A DNA stretch of 64,000 bases from Cognataquiflexum aquatile (GTDB lineage: Bacteria > Bacteroidota > Bacteroidia > Cytophagales > Cyclobacteriaceae): positions 434,001 through 498,000 of the forward strand of contig NZ_QMIK01000003.1 in the NCBI RefSeq assembly GCF_003316845.1, given 5' to 3'. The notes below the pieces were generated by a model. That model saw only the letters and a program-made list of their open reading frames with translations, had not been told where the DNA came from and ran no database searches. Positions 54,544 through 64,000 of the stretch are shown piece after piece. Position numbers and translations under genes: made by a program. Position 1 is the first letter of the stretch. Each line of letters opens with the position of its first letter.

Positions 54544-55176
54544 ATGTCTGGAATAATAGGTAAAAAAGTAGGAATGACTAGCATTTTCAGTGCCGATGGA
54601 CGAAACGTCGCATGCACGCTAATAGAAGCTGGTCCTTGCGTAGTGACGCAAGTAAAAAATGTAGAGACAGACGGGTACAACGCTGTTCAATTGGCATACG
54701 GTGAGCGTAAAGAAAAAAACACGCCAAAACCGTTGATGGGCCACTTCAAAAAAGCTGGCACAACACCAAAACAGAAAGTTGTTGAATTCAGAGACTTCAG
54801 AATCGAATTTGAAGGTCAGGTTGATCTTGGTAAGACAGTGAAAGCTGACGAAGTATTCATCGAAGGTGACTTTGTGGATGCTATCGGAACTTCCAAAGGT
54901 AAAGGTTTCCAAGGGGTAGTGAAACGTCATGGTTTTGCAGGTGTCGGTGGTGCAACCCACGGTCAGCATAACAGGGCAAGACACCCGGGATCTATAGGTG
55001 CTTGTTCTTGGCCATCCAGGGTATTCAAAGGAATGAGAATGGCCGGTAGAACTGGCGGAGATAGAGTTAAGGTGATCAATTTGAGAGTCTTGAGAATCTA
55101 TCCAGACAAAAACCTATTACTTGTAAGCGGTTCTGTCCCAGGTCCAAAAAATTCTTTCGTTATTCTAGAGAAGTAA
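54544..55176 (+). CDS. rplC: 50S ribosomal protein L3
   Basis: L3 is an early assembly protein near the peptidyl transferase centre. The protein is 210 residues from the ATG at 54544 ([15 protein letters not shown]); an in-frame TTG at 54514 is less likely because the family N-terminus matches the ATG. Blocks are '[16 protein letters not shown]' and '[19 protein letters not shown]'. It is the first gene after the operon promoter. Confidence 0.98.
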   Translation: MSGIIGKKVGMTSIFSADGRNVACTLIEAGPCVVTQVKNVETDGYNAVQLAYGERKEKNTPKPLMGHFKKAGTTPKQKVVEFRDFRIEFEGQVDLGKTVKADEVFIEGDFVDAIGTSKGKGFQGVVKRHGFAGVGGATHGQHNRARHPGSIGACSWPSRVFKGMRMAGRTGGDRVKVINLRVLRIYPDKNLLLVSGSVPGPKNSFVILEK

Positions 55177-55180
55177 GAAA

Positions 55181-55810
55181 ATGGAATTAGCAGTATTAAA
55201 ATATAACGGTGAAGACACAGGTAGGAAAGTTACTCTTTCTGATGACATTTTCGCGATCGAACCAAACGATCATGCGATCTACCTAGATGTAAAGCAATAT
55301 TTGGCCAACCAAAGACAAGGTACCCACAAAGCCAAACAAAGGAATGAGATTGCTGGATCTACCAAAAAGATCAAAAAGCAAAAAGGTACCGGTGGAGCCA
55401 GAGCAGGTTCTATCAAATCCCCGCTATTTAGAGGCGGAGGTAGAGTTTTCGGTCCAGTTCCAAGAGATTATTCATTTAAATTGAATAAAAAATTGAAGCA
55501 ATTGGCTAGAAAATCGGCATTGTCTTACAAAGCCAAAGAAAATAGCGTAATGGTTTTGGAAAATTTCTCTTTTGAGGCTCCAAAAACCAAAAGTTATATA
55601 GCCTTGTTGAATGGACTTTCTCTATCTGATAAGAAGACATTATTGGTTCTTCCTGAAGTAAACAAGAATGTTTATTTGTCAAGTAGAAATCTACCAAAAG
55701 CTAAAGTGACAACTGTAGACAGCGTAAATACTTATGAATTGTTGGATGCTGACAATTTGGTATTGTGTGAAGGTTCAGTGAGTAAGTTAGAAACCCTTTT
55801 ATTGAAGTAA
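55181..55810 (+). CDS. rplD: 50S ribosomal protein L4
   Basis: The 209-residue L4 lines the exit tunnel through its extended loop ('[20 protein letters not shown]', about 65-84) and, in some bacteria, also represses its operon. The globular domain covers the rest ('[20 protein letters not shown]'). It is 4 bp from both rplC and rplW. Confidence 0.98.
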   Translation: MELAVLKYNGEDTGRKVTLSDDIFAIEPNDHAIYLDVKQYLANQRQGTHKAKQRNEIAGSTKKIKKQKGTGGARAGSIKSPLFRGGGRVFGPVPRDYSFKLNKKLKQLARKSALSYKAKENSVMVLENFSFEAPKTKSYIALLNGLSLSDKKTLLVLPEVNKNVYLSSRNLPKAKVTTVDSVNTYELLDADNLVLCEGSVSKLETLLLK

Positions 55811-55814
55811 GAAG

Positions 55815-56102
55815 ATGGCAACACTTAAAAAACCTTTGATTACCGAGAAGATTTCAGCAATGAATGAACAAGGTGTTTATGGATTTGCAGTTGAGAAAAC
55901 TGCCACAAAGCCTGAGATCAAAAGAGCTGTGGAAAAGATGTATGGTGTGAAAGTTTTGGATGTCCGTACCATGAGGTATGCAGGAAAGCCAAAGACAAGA
56001 TATACCAAAACCAAAATTGTTTCCGGCTTCAGTGCTCCTTATAAGAAAGCAATCGTAAAAGTGGCAGAAGGGGAAATAATTGATTTTTACGGAGAAATTT
56101 AA
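55815..56102 (+). CDS. rplW: 50S ribosomal protein L23
   Basis: The 95-residue L23 sits at the tunnel exit, where trigger factor and SRP dock. Blocks are 'LKKPLITEKISAMNEQGVYG' and 'KRAVEKMYGVKVLDVRTMR'. Normal length and place in the S10 operon. Confidence 0.98.
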   Translation: MATLKKPLITEKISAMNEQGVYGFAVEKTATKPEIKRAVEKMYGVKVLDVRTMRYAGKPKTRYTKTKIVSGFSAPYKKAIVKVAEGEIIDFYGEI

Positions 56103-56115
56103 TTGAATCAGAATC

Positions 56116-56940
56116 ATGGCAGTAAGAAAATTAAAACCTGTAACCCCAGGAACCAGATTCAGAGTAGCACCGGCTTTTGATGAGATTACTACATCAAAAC
56201 CTGAGAAATCTCTTTTGGCTCCGAAAACAAAGTCAGGTGGTAGAAATAACACTGGTAAAATGACCAATAGATATATTGGTGGTGGTCATAAGCAAAGACT
56301 TAGAATTATTGATTTTAAAAGAAACAAATTCGGCGTAATTGCTGAGGTGGTTTCTATAGAATATGATCCAAATAGAACAGCTCGTATTGCTTTGTTGCAA
56401 TATGCTGATGGGGAAAAAACTTACATCATAGCACCAAACGGAATTAAAGTCGGACAGACTATAATTTCTGGCGAAAGTGTAGCTCCTGAGATCGGAAATG
56501 CGATGCATCTTGTAAATGTACCTTTGGGTACCATTGTTCACAACATTGAGCTTAAGCCGGGTAAAGGTGGCGCAATGGCACGTAGTGCAGGTGGATATGG
56601 TCAGGTAGTAGCAAGGGATGGGAAGTATGTGACTATCAAATTGCCTTCAGGTGAAATGAGACTTGTTCTCGGAACTTGTATGGCGACTGTCGGCACAGTT
56701 TCCAATGCAGACCATATGAACGTTGTACTTGGTAAAGCTGGTAGAAACCGTTGGTTGGGAAGAAGACCTAGAACAAGGGGTGTCGCAATGAACCCTGTCG
56801 ATCACCCTATGGGTGGTGGTGAAGGTAGGTCTTCTGGAGGTCATCCAAGATCTAGGAAAGGTTTACTTGCCAAAGGCAAGAAAACCAGAAGCCCTAAAAA
56901 GTATTCTAACAAATTCATTATCAGCAAAAGAACCAAATAG
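56116..56940 (+). CDS. rplB: 50S ribosomal protein L2
   Basis: The 274-residue L2 supports the peptidyl transferase centre and subunit joining. It has '[20 protein letters not shown]', '[19 protein letters not shown]' and the near-invariant '[18 protein letters not shown]' with the conserved His. The C-terminal tail is Lys/Arg-rich. It lies 2 bp before rpsS. Confidence 0.99.
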   Translation: MAVRKLKPVTPGTRFRVAPAFDEITTSKPEKSLLAPKTKSGGRNNTGKMTNRYIGGGHKQRLRIIDFKRNKFGVIAEVVSIEYDPNRTARIALLQYADGEKTYIIAPNGIKVGQTIISGESVAPEIGNAMHLVNVPLGTIVHNIELKPGKGGAMARSAGGYGQVVARDGKYVTIKLPSGEMRLVLGTCMATVGTVSNADHMNVVLGKAGRNRWLGRRPRTRGVAMNPVDHPMGGGEGRSSGGHPRSRKGLLAKGKKTRSPKKYSNKFIISKRTK

Positions 56941-56942
56941 AT

Positions 56943-57221
56943 ATGGCACGTTCATTAAAAAAAGGTCCTTATATAGAGCACCACTTATTGAAAAAAGTGG
57001 ATGTAATGAACGAGACCGGAAAAAAATCTGTCATCAAGACTTGGTCAAGAAGATCAATGATTTCTCCGGATTTCGTAGGCCATACATTCGCTGTGCATAA
57101 TGGCAATAAGTTTATCCCTGTTTTTGTTACAGACAATATGGTAGGACATAAACTTGGAGAATTTGCACCCACTAGAAACTTCAGAGGTCATATTGCCAAA
57201 AAAGACAAAGGAAAGAGATAA
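56943..57221 (+). CDS. rpsS: 30S ribosomal protein S19
   Basis: The 92-residue S19 forms the A-site side of the 30S head with S13. Blocks: '[19 protein letters not shown]', '[20 protein letters not shown]' and '[17 protein letters not shown]'. Normal length. Confidence 0.99.
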   Translation: MARSLKKGPYIEHHLLKKVDVMNETGKKSVIKTWSRRSMISPDFVGHTFAVHNGNKFIPVFVTDNMVGHKLGEFAPTRNFRGHIAKKDKGKR

Positions 57222-57223
57222 TC

Positions 57224-57613
57224 ATGGAAGCAATAGCAAGATTAAATAACGTTCCTACTTCTCCTCGCAAAATGCGATTGGTAGCTGACCTTGTAAGAGG
57301 TAAAAGAGTAGGTCAGGCATTAAGCATTTTGAAGTTTACTCCAAACAGTGGAGCTGCAAAAATCGAAAAACTTCTGCTTTCTGCTGTAGCCAACTGGCAA
57401 GCTAAAAACCCTGATGAGAAGATTGAAGAAGCTGATTTGTTTCTGAAAACAATCTTCGTGGACGAAGGACGCATGCTCAAAAGACTTAGACCTGCACCGC
57501 AGGGAAGAGCCCACAGAATTCGTAAAAGATCGAATCATGTAACTTTGATTGTAGATTCCTACAGTGCAAATGTTACCGCTGATCAAGTAGAAACAACAGA
57601 AAAATCTAATTAA
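57224..57613 (+). CDS. rplV: 50S ribosomal protein L22
   Basis: The 129-residue L22 forms the tunnel constriction with L4. The family start '[20 protein letters not shown]' and the tunnel hairpin '[20 protein letters not shown]' are clear. Macrolide resistance changes map to that hairpin in other species; nothing unusual is seen here. Confidence 0.98.
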   Translation: MEAIARLNNVPTSPRKMRLVADLVRGKRVGQALSILKFTPNSGAAKIEKLLLSAVANWQAKNPDEKIEEADLFLKTIFVDEGRMLKRLRPAPQGRAHRIRKRSNHVTLIVDSYSANVTADQVETTEKSN

Positions 57614-57622
57614 AATCAGACT

Positions 57623-58363
57623 ATGGGACAAAAGATAAACCCAATTGGTTTTAGACTTGGTGTAATCAAAGGTTGGGATTCCAACTGGTATGGCGGAAAA
57701 GATTTCGCTGAGAAGCTGTATGAAGATCAGCAAATCAGGAAATATGTTAACGCCAGGATTCCAAAAGGAGGAATCTCAAAAGTTGTCATCGAGAGAACTT
57801 TGAAGAGAATCACTCTTACCATCCATACTGCCCGTCCAGGAGTAGTTATCGGAAAAGGTGGAGCCGAAGTTGATAAGCTTAAAGAGGAATTGAAAAAATT
57901 GACCAACAAAGATGTTCAAATTAACATTTTTGAAATTAAGCGTCCTGAATTGGATGCAAAATTGGTTGGTGAATCTATCGCACAACAACTTCAAGCACGT
58001 ATCTCATTCAGAAGAGCTATGAAGCAGTCTATCACTGCTACTATGAGAGTAGGTGCCGAAGGGATCAAAGTGAAACTTTCAGGAAGACTTGGAGGAGCCG
58101 AAATGGCAAGATCTGAAATGTACAAAGAAGGAAGAATTCCTTTGCACACATTAAGGGCAGACATCGATTATGCTGTTTCTGAAGCCAACACTGTTTATGG
58201 AATCATCGGCATCAAGGTTTGGATATTCAAAGGTGAAGTTTACGGTAAAAGAGATTTGTCTCCAAACGTAGGCGCAGCTAGCGAGCCAAAAACCAATGCT
58301 TCTGCAGCAGCGAGAGGAAAGAGAAGAGAAGGTGGTCCAAAGAGAAGAAAGAGAAATAACTAA
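57623..58363 (+). CDS. rpsC: 30S ribosomal protein S3
   Basis: The 246-residue S3 forms part of the mRNA entry helicase. It has the type II KH domain with '[20 protein letters not shown]', then '[20 protein letters not shown]' and '[20 protein letters not shown]'. It ends in a basic Lys/Arg-rich tail of about 25 residues. It is 9 bp after rplV and 23 bp before rplP. Confidence 0.98.
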   Translation: MGQKINPIGFRLGVIKGWDSNWYGGKDFAEKLYEDQQIRKYVNARIPKGGISKVVIERTLKRITLTIHTARPGVVIGKGGAEVDKLKEELKKLTNKDVQINIFEIKRPELDAKLVGESIAQQLQARISFRRAMKQSITATMRVGAEGIKVKLSGRLGGAEMARSEMYKEGRIPLHTLRADIDYAVSEANTVYGIIGIKVWIFKGEVYGKRDLSPNVGAASEPKTNASAAARGKRREGGPKRRKRNN

Positions 58364-58386
58364 TTTTCACCCATAAGTGAGAAATC

Positions 58387-58806
58387 ATGTTACAGCCGAA
58401 AAGAACGAAATTTAGAAAAATGCATAAGGGTAGGGTCAAAGGACTTGCTCAAAGAGGTCATGAACTTTCTTTTGGCAACTTTGGCATCAAATCCCTTGAG
58501 CCAGGATGGATTACCTCCCGTCAGATCGAGGCAGCACGTATTGCCATGACGAGAGCGATGAAAAGAGAAGGTCAGGTTTGGATCAGGATTTTCCCTGACA
58601 AGCCGATCACTAAGAAGCCTGCAGAGGTTCGTATGGGTAAAGGTAAAGGTGCCCCTGAATATTGGGTTGCAGTTATCAAGCCGGGAACAATCCTCTTTGA
58701 AGCAACAGGAGTTACTCTTGAAGTAGCAAATGAAGCTTTGAGATTGGCACAACAGAAACTTCCAGTAAGTACAAGATTCGTAGTACGTAGAGATTACGTA
58801 GGATAA
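58387..58806 (+). CDS. rplP: 50S ribosomal protein L16
   Basis: The 139-residue L16 positions tRNA at the A-site and organises 23S rRNA late in assembly. Blocks are '[19 protein letters not shown]', '[19 protein letters not shown]' and '[18 protein letters not shown]'. Normal length. Confidence 0.99.
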   Translation: MLQPKRTKFRKMHKGRVKGLAQRGHELSFGNFGIKSLEPGWITSRQIEAARIAMTRAMKREGQVWIRIFPDKPITKKPAEVRMGKGKGAPEYWVAVIKPGTILFEATGVTLEVANEALRLAQQKLPVSTRFVVRRDYVG

Positions 58807-58813
58807 TAGAACT

Positions 58814-59008
58814 ATGAAAAACGCCGAAATAAGATCACTTTCCGAAAGTGAAATCTTGGAACGCATAGCCTCTGAGCAGAGCAATTTGTCAAAATTGAAC
58901 TTCGCACACGCTATCTCTCCAATTGAGAATCCCAATAAAATTAAGGAATCAAGGAAGTTGATCGCAAGACTGAAAACAACCTTGAGCGCAAAACAACTAG
59001 CTAAATAA
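58814..59008 (+). CDS. rpmC: 50S ribosomal protein L29
   Basis: The 64-residue helical hairpin protein lies near the tunnel exit. '[20 protein letters not shown]' and '[19 protein letters not shown]' are its two helices. It follows rplP by 7 bp. Confidence 0.96.
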   Translation: MKNAEIRSLSESEILERIASEQSNLSKLNFAHAISPIENPNKIKESRKLIARLKTTLSAKQLAK

Positions 59009-59015
59009 TAATAAT

Positions 59016-59279
59016 ATGGCTACTACTGAGAGAAATCTTCGTAAAGAAAGAACAGGTAAGGTAGTTAGCAACAAGATGGATAAATCCATTACTGTAGCTG
59101 TAGAAAGAAAAGTTAAACATTCAATCTATGGTAAATTTGTTGCTAAGACTACAAAATTTATGGTTCATGACGAGAAAAATGATGCTAATGAAGGTGACAT
59201 TGTCAGAATTAGCGAAACTCGTCCGCTGAGTAAGAACAAACGTTGGAGATTGGTTGAAATAATTGAAAGGGCTAAATAA
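59016..59279 (+). CDS. rpsQ: 30S ribosomal protein S17
   Basis: The 87-residue OB-fold protein is a primary 16S rRNA binder. Blocks: '[20 protein letters not shown]' and '[20 protein letters not shown]'. It lies 7 bp after rpmC. Confidence 0.98.
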   Translation: MATTERNLRKERTGKVVSNKMDKSITVAVERKVKHSIYGKFVAKTTKFMVHDEKNDANEGDIVRISETRPLSKNKRWRLVEIIERAK

Positions 59280-59281
59280 TC

Positions 59282-59650
59282 ATGATACAACAAGAATCCA
59301 GACTAGGTGTAGCGGATAATTCAGGCGCTAAAGAAGTGCTTGTAATCCGTGTGTTGGGAGGTACCAAGAAGAAGTATGCTTCCATAGGTGATAAAGTTGT
59401 GGTAACTGTTAAATCTGCTCTTTCCTCAAGCAACATGAAAAAAGGTACCGTTTCAAAAGCGGTTATCGTGAGAACGAAGAAAGAAATCAGAAGAAAAGAT
59501 GGCTCTTATATCCGATTCGAGGATAATGCAGCTGTTCTTTTGAATAACAATGATGAGCCTAGGGGTACCCGTATATTCGGGCCTGTAGCCAGAGAGTTGA
59601 GAGAGAAGCAATTTATGAAGATTGTGTCTTTAGCCCCAGAAGTATTGTAA
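59282..59650 (+). CDS. rplN: 50S ribosomal protein L14
   Basis: The 122-residue L14 forms intersubunit bridges and is the docking site of the silencing factor RsfS. '[19 protein letters not shown]' and '[20 protein letters not shown]' are diagnostic. It lies 2 bp after rpsQ. Confidence 0.99.
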   Translation: MIQQESRLGVADNSGAKEVLVIRVLGGTKKKYASIGDKVVVTVKSALSSSNMKKGTVSKAVIVRTKKEIRRKDGSYIRFEDNAAVLLNNNDEPRGTRIFGPVARELREKQFMKIVSLAPEVL

Positions 59651-59652
59651 TC

Positions 59653-59997
59653 ATGGAAAGAAAATTCAACAAGCAACCAAAGTTGCATATCAAAACCGGT
59701 GACACCGTCAAGGTGCTAGCGGGCGATGATAAAGGCAAGTCAGGTAAGATACTTTCTATTGACCCTACCAAAAGAAGGGCGATAGTTGAAGGTATCAATA
59801 TGGTGACCAAGCACGTTAAGCCAACTGCATCCAATCCTCAGGGAGGAATTGAGAAAAGAGAGGCTTCCTTACATATCAGCAACCTGATGTTGGTGGATCC
59901 TAAAACAGGGGAAACTACCAGAACAGGAAGAAAAGAAGATGAGAAAGGTAAACTAGTTAGGTATTCTAAGAAAACTGGGGAGGTGATCAATGGCTAA
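59653..59997 (+). CDS. rplX: 50S ribosomal protein L24
   Basis: The 114-residue KOW-domain protein starts 50S assembly. '[20 protein letters not shown]' is the KOW motif. It overlaps the rplE start by 8 bp, the only overlap within the ribosomal protein genes here, so rplE is likely translated by coupling. Confidence 0.98.
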   Translation: MERKFNKQPKLHIKTGDTVKVLAGDDKGKSGKILSIDPTKRRAIVEGINMVTKHVKPTASNPQGGIEKREASLHISNLMLVDPKTGETTRTGRKEDEKGKLVRYSKKTGEVING

Positions 59998-60544
59998 TCC
60001 AAGAGTAAAAGACAGATATATTGCTGAGATTATTCCTGCTATGAAGGATAAATTTCAGTACAGTTCCGTAATGGAAGTTCCAAAGTTGACCAAAATTGTA
60101 ATCAACAAAGGAATCGGTGCTGCAGTGGCTGACAAAAAGTTGGTTGACCAAGGTGTAGAGGAATTATCTCTTATTGCAGGTCAAAAAGCTGTTGCTACCA
60201 AAGCAAAGACTTCCGTCTCCAACTTTAAGTTGAGAGAAGGCATGCCTATCGGAGCAAAAGTTACTTTGAGAGGTAATAAAATGTATGAATTCCTTGACCG
60301 TTTGATGACTATCGCCCTTCCAAGGGTAAGAGATTTTAAAGGTGTCAATGACAAAGGATTTGACGGAAGAGGTAATTACACATTAGGTGTAACCGAACAG
60401 ATCATTTTCCCTGAAATCAGCATCGAAAAAGTGAATAAAATTTCAGGAATGGATATCACTTTTGTAACGTCTGCCAAGACAGATGAAGAAAGCTATGCTT
60501 TGTTGAAAGCTTTCGGTATGCCTTTTATTAACAAAAATAATTAA
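59990..60544 (+). CDS. rplE: 50S ribosomal protein L5
   Basis: The 184-residue L5 binds 5S rRNA and contacts P-site tRNA. Blocks are '[20 protein letters not shown]', '[20 protein letters not shown]' and '[20 protein letters not shown]'. It starts inside the end of rplX. Confidence 0.98.
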   Translation: MANPRVKDRYIAEIIPAMKDKFQYSSVMEVPKLTKIVINKGIGAAVADKKLVDQGVEELSLIAGQKAVATKAKTSVSNFKLREGMPIGAKVTLRGNKMYEFLDRLMTIALPRVRDFKGVNDKGFDGRGNYTLGVTEQIIFPEISIEKVNKISGMDITFVTSAKTDEESYALLKAFGMPFINKNN

Positions 60545-60552
60545 GAAATATT

Positions 60553-60822
60553 ATGGCAAGAGAGTCACTAAAAGCTCGCGAGCGTAAAAGAGAGAGCCTT
60601 GTAGCAAAGTTTGCTAAAAAACGTGCTCTTTTAAAGGCAGCTGGAGATTTTGCAGGATTGGATAAACTACCTAAAAATTCATCACCTGTTAGGTTACACA
60701 ACAGATGTAAATTGACAGGTCGTCCCAAAGGATACATGAGGAAGTTTGGAATCAACAGGGTAACCTTTAGAGAAATGGCTTCAGCTGGAAAAATCCCAGG
60801 AATTACTAAGTCTAGCTGGTAA
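60553..60822 (+). CDS. rpsN: 30S ribosomal protein S14 (zinc-free form)
   Basis: The 89-residue S14 is the long form without the two CxxC zinc pairs; only one Cys is seen, in '[20 protein letters not shown]'. The start '[19 protein letters not shown]' is typical. It is followed by an 85-bp gap with its own promoter-like signal before rpsH. Confidence 0.98.
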   Translation: MARESLKARERKRESLVAKFAKKRALLKAAGDFAGLDKLPKNSSPVRLHNRCKLTGRPKGYMRKFGINRVTFREMASAGKIPGITKSSW

Positions 60823-60836
60823 AAATTAAACAAGAG

Positions 60837-60867
60837 TTTTTATTCTAAAAATCATTGTGTAACTTTG
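60837..60867 (+). promoter_or_regulatory. Predicted internal promoter before rpsH
   Basis: TTTT (60837-60840), a 19-nt spacer and TAACTTTG (60860-60867) fit the consensus, with three of four bases at -33. The spacing and the fully matched -7 element argue for a real internal start within the spc operon. Confidence 0.65.
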
Positions 60868-60889
60868 CACTCCCTTAGCGGGAAAGTGC
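60867..60889 (+). promoter_or_regulatory. Hairpin in the rpsH leader
   Basis: GCACT-CCC (60867-60874) pairs with GGG and AGTGC (60880-60882 and 60885-60889), leaving a TTAGC loop and an AA bulge. It lies between the -7 element and the rpsH start codon at 60908. It could be a protein-binding leader for autoregulation, or simply a 5' stabilising stem. Confidence 0.4.
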
Positions 60890-60907
60890 AGTTAGACTAA
60901 TATAATT

Positions 60908-61303
60908 ATGACTGATCCAATAGCTGATTATCTGACAAGATTGAGAAATGCCATCAAGGCAACTCATAGAATCGTTGAGATGCCTGCTTCTAACATTAAG
61001 AAGGAGATCACGAAGGTGCTTCATGATAAAGGTTATATCCAAAACTATAAATTTGAAGAGAATGGCCCTCAAGGAGTCATCAAAATAGCTTTGAAATATA
61101 ACCCATCTACGAAACAAAATGCCATCGTAAGCCTGAGTAGAGTTAGTAAGCCGGGTCTTAGAAAATATGTAAAACATGAAGATCTTCCAAGAGTCATAAA
61201 TGGCCTTGGAATCGCGATCCTCTCTACTTCAAAAGGCATTATGACCGATAAAGAAGCCCGCACCGAAGGTGTAGGAGGAGAAGTACTTTGCTACGTTTAT
61301 TAA
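60908..61303 (+). CDS. rpsH: 30S ribosomal protein S8
   Basis: The 131-residue S8 is a central-domain assembly protein, and in E. coli the repressor of the spc operon. 'MTDPIADYLTRLRNAIKATH' and the C-terminal 'KGIMTDKEARTEGVGGEVLC' are family blocks. It begins a sub-unit of the operon after the only long gap between rplC and secY. Confidence 0.99.
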   Translation: MTDPIADYLTRLRNAIKATHRIVEMPASNIKKEITKVLHDKGYIQNYKFEENGPQGVIKIALKYNPSTKQNAIVSLSRVSKPGLRKYVKHEDLPRVINGLGIAILSTSKGIMTDKEARTEGVGGEVLCYVY

Positions 61304-61312
61304 TATACCGTC

Positions 61313-61870
61313 ATGTCTAGAATAGGTAAAAAACCAATAAATATACCAGCGGGTGTTACTGTAGACGTAACTGCATTTAATGCAGTTACTGTTAAAGGTC
61401 CCAAAGGTACTCTGAGTAGGGATGTGAATCCCGACATTGCTGTGAAGGTTGAGGGTAAAGAAGTTATCCTCGAAAGACCCACAGATTCTAAAAGACATAA
61501 GTCACTCCACGGACTGTACAGGTCTCTGATCAACAATATGGTAATTGGTGTATCTGAAGGATACAAAAAAGACCTTGAACTTGTAGGGGTGGGTTATAAG
61601 GCGTCTAACCAGGGTCAAGTTCTTGAACTTTCTCTTGGTTATTCACACAACATCTTCTTTGCTTTGCCTGAGTCTGTTTCTTTGAAAACTGAGACTCCAA
61701 AAGGTAAAAATCCTTTGATTACACTAGAGGGTATTGATAAAGAATTGGTTGGTCAAATTGCCGCCAAAATCAAATCATTGCGTAAAGTAGAGCCTTATAA
61801 AGGTAAAGGTGTACGCTTTGTCGGAGAAATTGTTAGACGTAAGGCTGGTAAAACTGCCGGTAAAAAATAA
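61313..61870 (+). CDS. rplF: 50S ribosomal protein L6
   Basis: The 185-residue L6 has two similar domains and lies near the factor-binding site. '[19 protein letters not shown]' and '[20 protein letters not shown]' mark its ends. Normal length; 9 bp after rpsH. Confidence 0.99.
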   Translation: MSRIGKKPINIPAGVTVDVTAFNAVTVKGPKGTLSRDVNPDIAVKVEGKEVILERPTDSKRHKSLHGLYRSLINNMVIGVSEGYKKDLELVGVGYKASNQGQVLELSLGYSHNIFFALPESVSLKTETPKGKNPLITLEGIDKELVGQIAAKIKSLRKVEPYKGKGVRFVGEIVRRKAGKTAGKK

Positions 61871-61875
61871 TTAAT

Positions 61876-62226
61876 ATGGCCTTTAATAAGAATTTGAGAA
61901 GACTCAGAATCAAAAAAAGTATCAGAAGAAAGATTTCTGGTACTGATTCAAGACCTCGTTTGTCGGTTTTCAAAAGTAATACCGGAATTTATGCGCAGTT
62001 GGTAGATGATCTTAAAGGTCATACCCTTGCTCATGCATCCTCTAAAGAATTGGGATCTGTTAACAATGCAAATGTTACTGTTTCCAAAGAGGTTGGTAAA
62101 AAGTTAGCAGAAAGAGCTGTAGCAAACGGTGTCACTGAAGTTGTTTTTGACAGAGGTGGTTACTTATATCATGGTAATGTTAAAGCTCTTGCCGATGGTG
62201 CAAGGGAAGGTGGCCTTAAATTTTAA
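61876..62226 (+). CDS. rplR: 50S ribosomal protein L18
   Basis: The 116-residue L18 binds 5S rRNA with L5. '[20 protein letters not shown]' and '[20 protein letters not shown]' are typical. It lies 5 bp after rplF and 8 bp before rpsE. Confidence 0.98.
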   Translation: MAFNKNLRRLRIKKSIRRKISGTDSRPRLSVFKSNTGIYAQLVDDLKGHTLAHASSKELGSVNNANVTVSKEVGKKLAERAVANGVTEVVFDRGGYLYHGNVKALADGAREGGLKF

Positions 62227-62234
62227 TAGATATT

Positions 62235-62753
62235 ATGTCTCAGGTAAAAAGAAAACCAATTAGGGCAACGGATACTGAATTAAAAGAAAAAGTTGTTGCT
62301 ATCAACCGAGTTGCCAAAGTGGTAAAAGGTGGTAGAAGATTTTCATTTTCAGCTATAGTTGTGGTGGGTGATGGAGCAGGTGTTGTAGGTTATGGACTTG
62401 GTAAAGCCAATGAAGTGACTGATGCCATCACAAAAGGAATTGAAGATGCAAAGAAAAATCTTGTGAGGGTGCCTGTTTTAAAAGGTACAATTCCTCATGA
62501 GCAATTAGGAAAATTTGGTGGTGGATTTGTTCTTATCAAGCCTGCAGCTGCCGGTACCGGTGTTATAGCCGGTGGTGCAATGCGTGCTGTTTTGGAAAGT
62601 GCCGGCGTTACAGACGTATTGGCAAAGTCTAAAGGTTCATCAAACCCTCACAATGTGGTAAAAGCAACTATTGATGCCTTGGTGCAATTGAGAGATGCTA
62701 TCGCTGTTTCCCAGCAAAGAGGTGTTAAAATGTCAAAAGTTTTTAACGGTTAA
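62235..62753 (+). CDS. rpsE: 30S ribosomal protein S5
   Basis: The 172-residue S5 works with S3 and S4 at the mRNA entry and in decoding fidelity. Blocks: '[20 protein letters not shown]', '[20 protein letters not shown]' and '[20 protein letters not shown]'. Normal length. Confidence 0.99.
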   Translation: MSQVKRKPIRATDTELKEKVVAINRVAKVVKGGRRFSFSAIVVVGDGAGVVGYGLGKANEVTDAITKGIEDAKKNLVRVPVLKGTIPHEQLGKFGGGFVLIKPAAAGTGVIAGGAMRAVLESAGVTDVLAKSKGSSNPHNVVKATIDALVQLRDAIAVSQQRGVKMSKVFNG

Positions 62754-62757
62754 GAAG

Positions 62758-62937
62758 ATGGGAAAAATCAGAATTACTCAGATAAAAAGTACCATAAAAA
62801 GACCTAAAGATCAGAAAGCTACAATCGTAGCCTTAGGACTTGGTAAAATCAACAAGACTGTAGAGATTGAATCAAATCCTGCAATTGCTGGTATGGTCAG
62901 AAAAGTTAGTCACCTTGTAAAAGTGGAGGAAGCTTAA
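62758..62937 (+). CDS. rpmD: 50S ribosomal protein L30
   Basis: The 59-residue protein starts at the ATG at 62758 (MGKIRITQIKSTIKRPKDQK); an upstream in-frame TTG at 62695 lies inside rpsE and is not used. Size and the block 'TIVALGLGKINKTVEIESNP' match bacterial L30. Confidence 0.97.
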   Translation: MGKIRITQIKSTIKRPKDQKATIVALGLGKINKTVEIESNPAIAGMVRKVSHLVKVEEA

Positions 62938-62939
62938 TC

Positions 62940-63386
62940 ATGAAATTACATACATTAAAACCTGCGGAAGGTTCGGTCAAATCTAGTAAGAGGATCGGGC
63001 GTGGAACAGGATCAGGAAGAGGCGGAACTTCAACCAGAGGTCACAAAGGAGCTAAATCCAGGTCTGGATATAAATCAAAATTAGGATTTGAAGGTGGTCA
63101 AATGCCACTTCAGAGAAGAGTTCCTAAGTTTGGATTCAAAAGCCTTAACACAATTACACACAAGCCATTAAATTTGGATGTAATCCAAGCCTTGGCAACA
63201 GAATTTAAATTAGATACCATTACCTTTGATACTTTGGTAGAACATGGCTTGGTTTCTAAAAAAGATGTTGTAAAAGTGTTAGGTAGAGGCGAACTTACAG
63301 CCAAATTAAATGTAAGTGCTCACCTATTCTCTGCTTCAGCTGTTGAAGCCATTGAAAAAGTCGGCGGAACAGTAAACAAGATTTAA
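62940..63386 (+). CDS. rplO: 50S ribosomal protein L15
   Basis: The 148-residue L15 has the Gly/Arg-rich N-terminal arm that threads the 23S rRNA ('RIGRGTGSGRGGTSTRGHKG', about 19-38) and the globular C-terminal domain. It lies 4 bp before secY, the usual order. Confidence 0.99.
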   Translation: MKLHTLKPAEGSVKSSKRIGRGTGSGRGGTSTRGHKGAKSRSGYKSKLGFEGGQMPLQRRVPKFGFKSLNTITHKPLNLDVIQALATEFKLDTITFDTLVEHGLVSKKDVVKVLGRGELTAKLNVSAHLFSASAVEAIEKVGGTVNKI

Positions 63387-63390
63387 ATAA

Positions 63391-64000
63391 ATGAAAAAGT
63401 TTATCTCAACAGTTAAGAATATCTTTTCTATTGAAGATCTAAGGATCCGGATATTAAATACAATAGGTTTTCTTGTTGTTTTTAGGCTTGGTTCTTTTAT
63501 TGTATTGCCGGGGGTAGATCCGTCTAAACTTGGTGATGCGCCAGAAGGTATATTCGGTTTGATTGACACATTCTTAGGTGGTGCTTTTAGTAATGCTTCC
63601 ATATTCGGTTTGGGTATCATGCCTTATATTTCTGCTTCAATTGTTCTTCAGTTATTGACTGTTGGAGTCCCGTATTTTCAAAAACTTCAAAAAGAAGGAG
63701 AATCGGGTAGAAAAAGGATCAATCAGTTTACAAGGGTTCTCACTATTCTGATCACCATTGCACAGGGTGTCGGCTATATCACCGCCACAATTCTCCCTAC
63801 AGGAGCTGTTATGGTTGGGACAACGCTGTTTATGTTCAGCTCTTTGGTGCTTCTTACGGCAGGTACTATGTTCTGTATGTGGCTTGGTGAAAAAATCACT
63901 GAGAAAGGAATCGGAAATGGTATATCTATGCTCATCATGATTGGTATCATCTCAAGATTTCCGGGAGCAATTATCGCAGAGGTTCTGTCCAAGGGTACAT
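63391..64000 (+). CDS. secY: Preprotein translocase channel SecY, N-terminal part
   Basis: The first 203 residues are visible; the gene runs off the window. It has the N-terminal helix 'FISTVKNIFSIEDLRIRILN', the first membrane segment, the plug region, 'LGIMPYISASIVLQLLTVGV' (second transmembrane segment), and 'TEKGIGNGISMLIMIGIISR' at the fifth. SecY forms the inner-membrane protein channel with SecE and SecG. Confidence 0.98.
   Translation, partial: MKKFISTVKNIFSIEDLRIRILNTIGFLVVFRLGSFIVLPGVDPSKLGDAPEGIFGLIDTFLGGAFSNASIFGLGIMPYISASIVLQLLTVGVPYFQKLQKEGESGRKRINQFTRVLTILITIAQGVGYITATILPTGAVMVGTTLFMFSSLVLLTAGTMFCMWLGEKITEKGIGNGISMLIMIGIISRFPGAIIAEVLSKGT

Noticed and set aside
1-64000. CRISPR arrays, insertion sequences, prophage or toxin-antitoxin modules
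   Set aside because: No evenly spaced repeat-spacer pattern, transposase, integrase or paired small toxin-antitoxin genes were found; the content is core chromosomal.

Overview
The window is a stretch of chromosome from a member of the Bacteroidota, most likely a Cytophagales/Cyclobacteriaceae-type organism. The reasons are an ECF sigma/FecR/TonB-receptor unit with STN domains, an intact mur/fts cluster with FtsZ, FtsI-PASTA and MraY forms typical of the phylum, A-rich translation starts with almost no Shine-Dalgarno sequences, TTG starts, and several upstream regions that fit the phylum-specific promoter TTTG-N19/20-TAnnTTTG. The assignment to family is inference. Base composition is moderate (about 40% GC by eye) and looks even throughout, and I see no prophage, insertion sequence, CRISPR array or integron.

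Layout. 1-4.5 kb: the tail of a PepSY-like secreted protein, then an ECF sigma factor, a FecR anti-sigma factor and a TonB-dependent receptor with a signalling domain, which together form a cell-surface signalling unit. 4.5-6.5 kb: a small membrane-protein gene broken by one in-frame TGA, a TPR protein and an NAD(P)H-dependent FMN reductase. 6.5-21.9 kb (minus strand): a complete division and cell-wall cluster, transcribed mraZ-rsmH-ftsL-ftsI-murE-mraY-murD-ftsW-murG-murC-ftsQ-ftsA-ftsZ, almost without gaps. It starts at three 10-bp MraZ-type repeats and ends at a palindrome shared with the convergent FMN reductase gene.

22.3-37.2 kb is mixed housekeeping: a TlpA-like lipoprotein, a polyprenyl diphosphate synthase, a glycerolipid pair (acyltransferase and gpsA), an APC permease, a small outer-membrane barrel, an unusual small Cys-repeat membrane protein, two tandem purine nucleoside phosphorylases that differ at the base-specificity residue, frr-pyrH, a biotin carboxyl carrier protein and an M1 aminopeptidase lipoprotein.

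37.4-64 kb is the transcription and translation super-cluster: tRNA-Tyr, tRNA-Gly, tRNA-Thr, tuf, tRNA-Trp, secE, nusG, rplKAJL, rpoBC, a DUF3467 gene, rpsL-rpsG-fusA-rpsJ, and then the S10 and spc operons from rplC to secY (cut at the window end). Here rpsJ belongs to the str unit and is separated from rplC by a terminator and a new promoter, and tuf sits in the 'tufB' position beside tRNAs and secE.

I did not find a convincing new multi-gene system. The observations most worth following are regulatory or small: the MraZ repeats overlapping a predicted promoter, the hairpin in the only sizeable gap of the division cluster (ftsA-ftsZ), the coding-embedded terminator palindrome, the Asn/Asp split between the two PNP paralogues, the CxxxPxxC-repeat microprotein, and the pseudogene.
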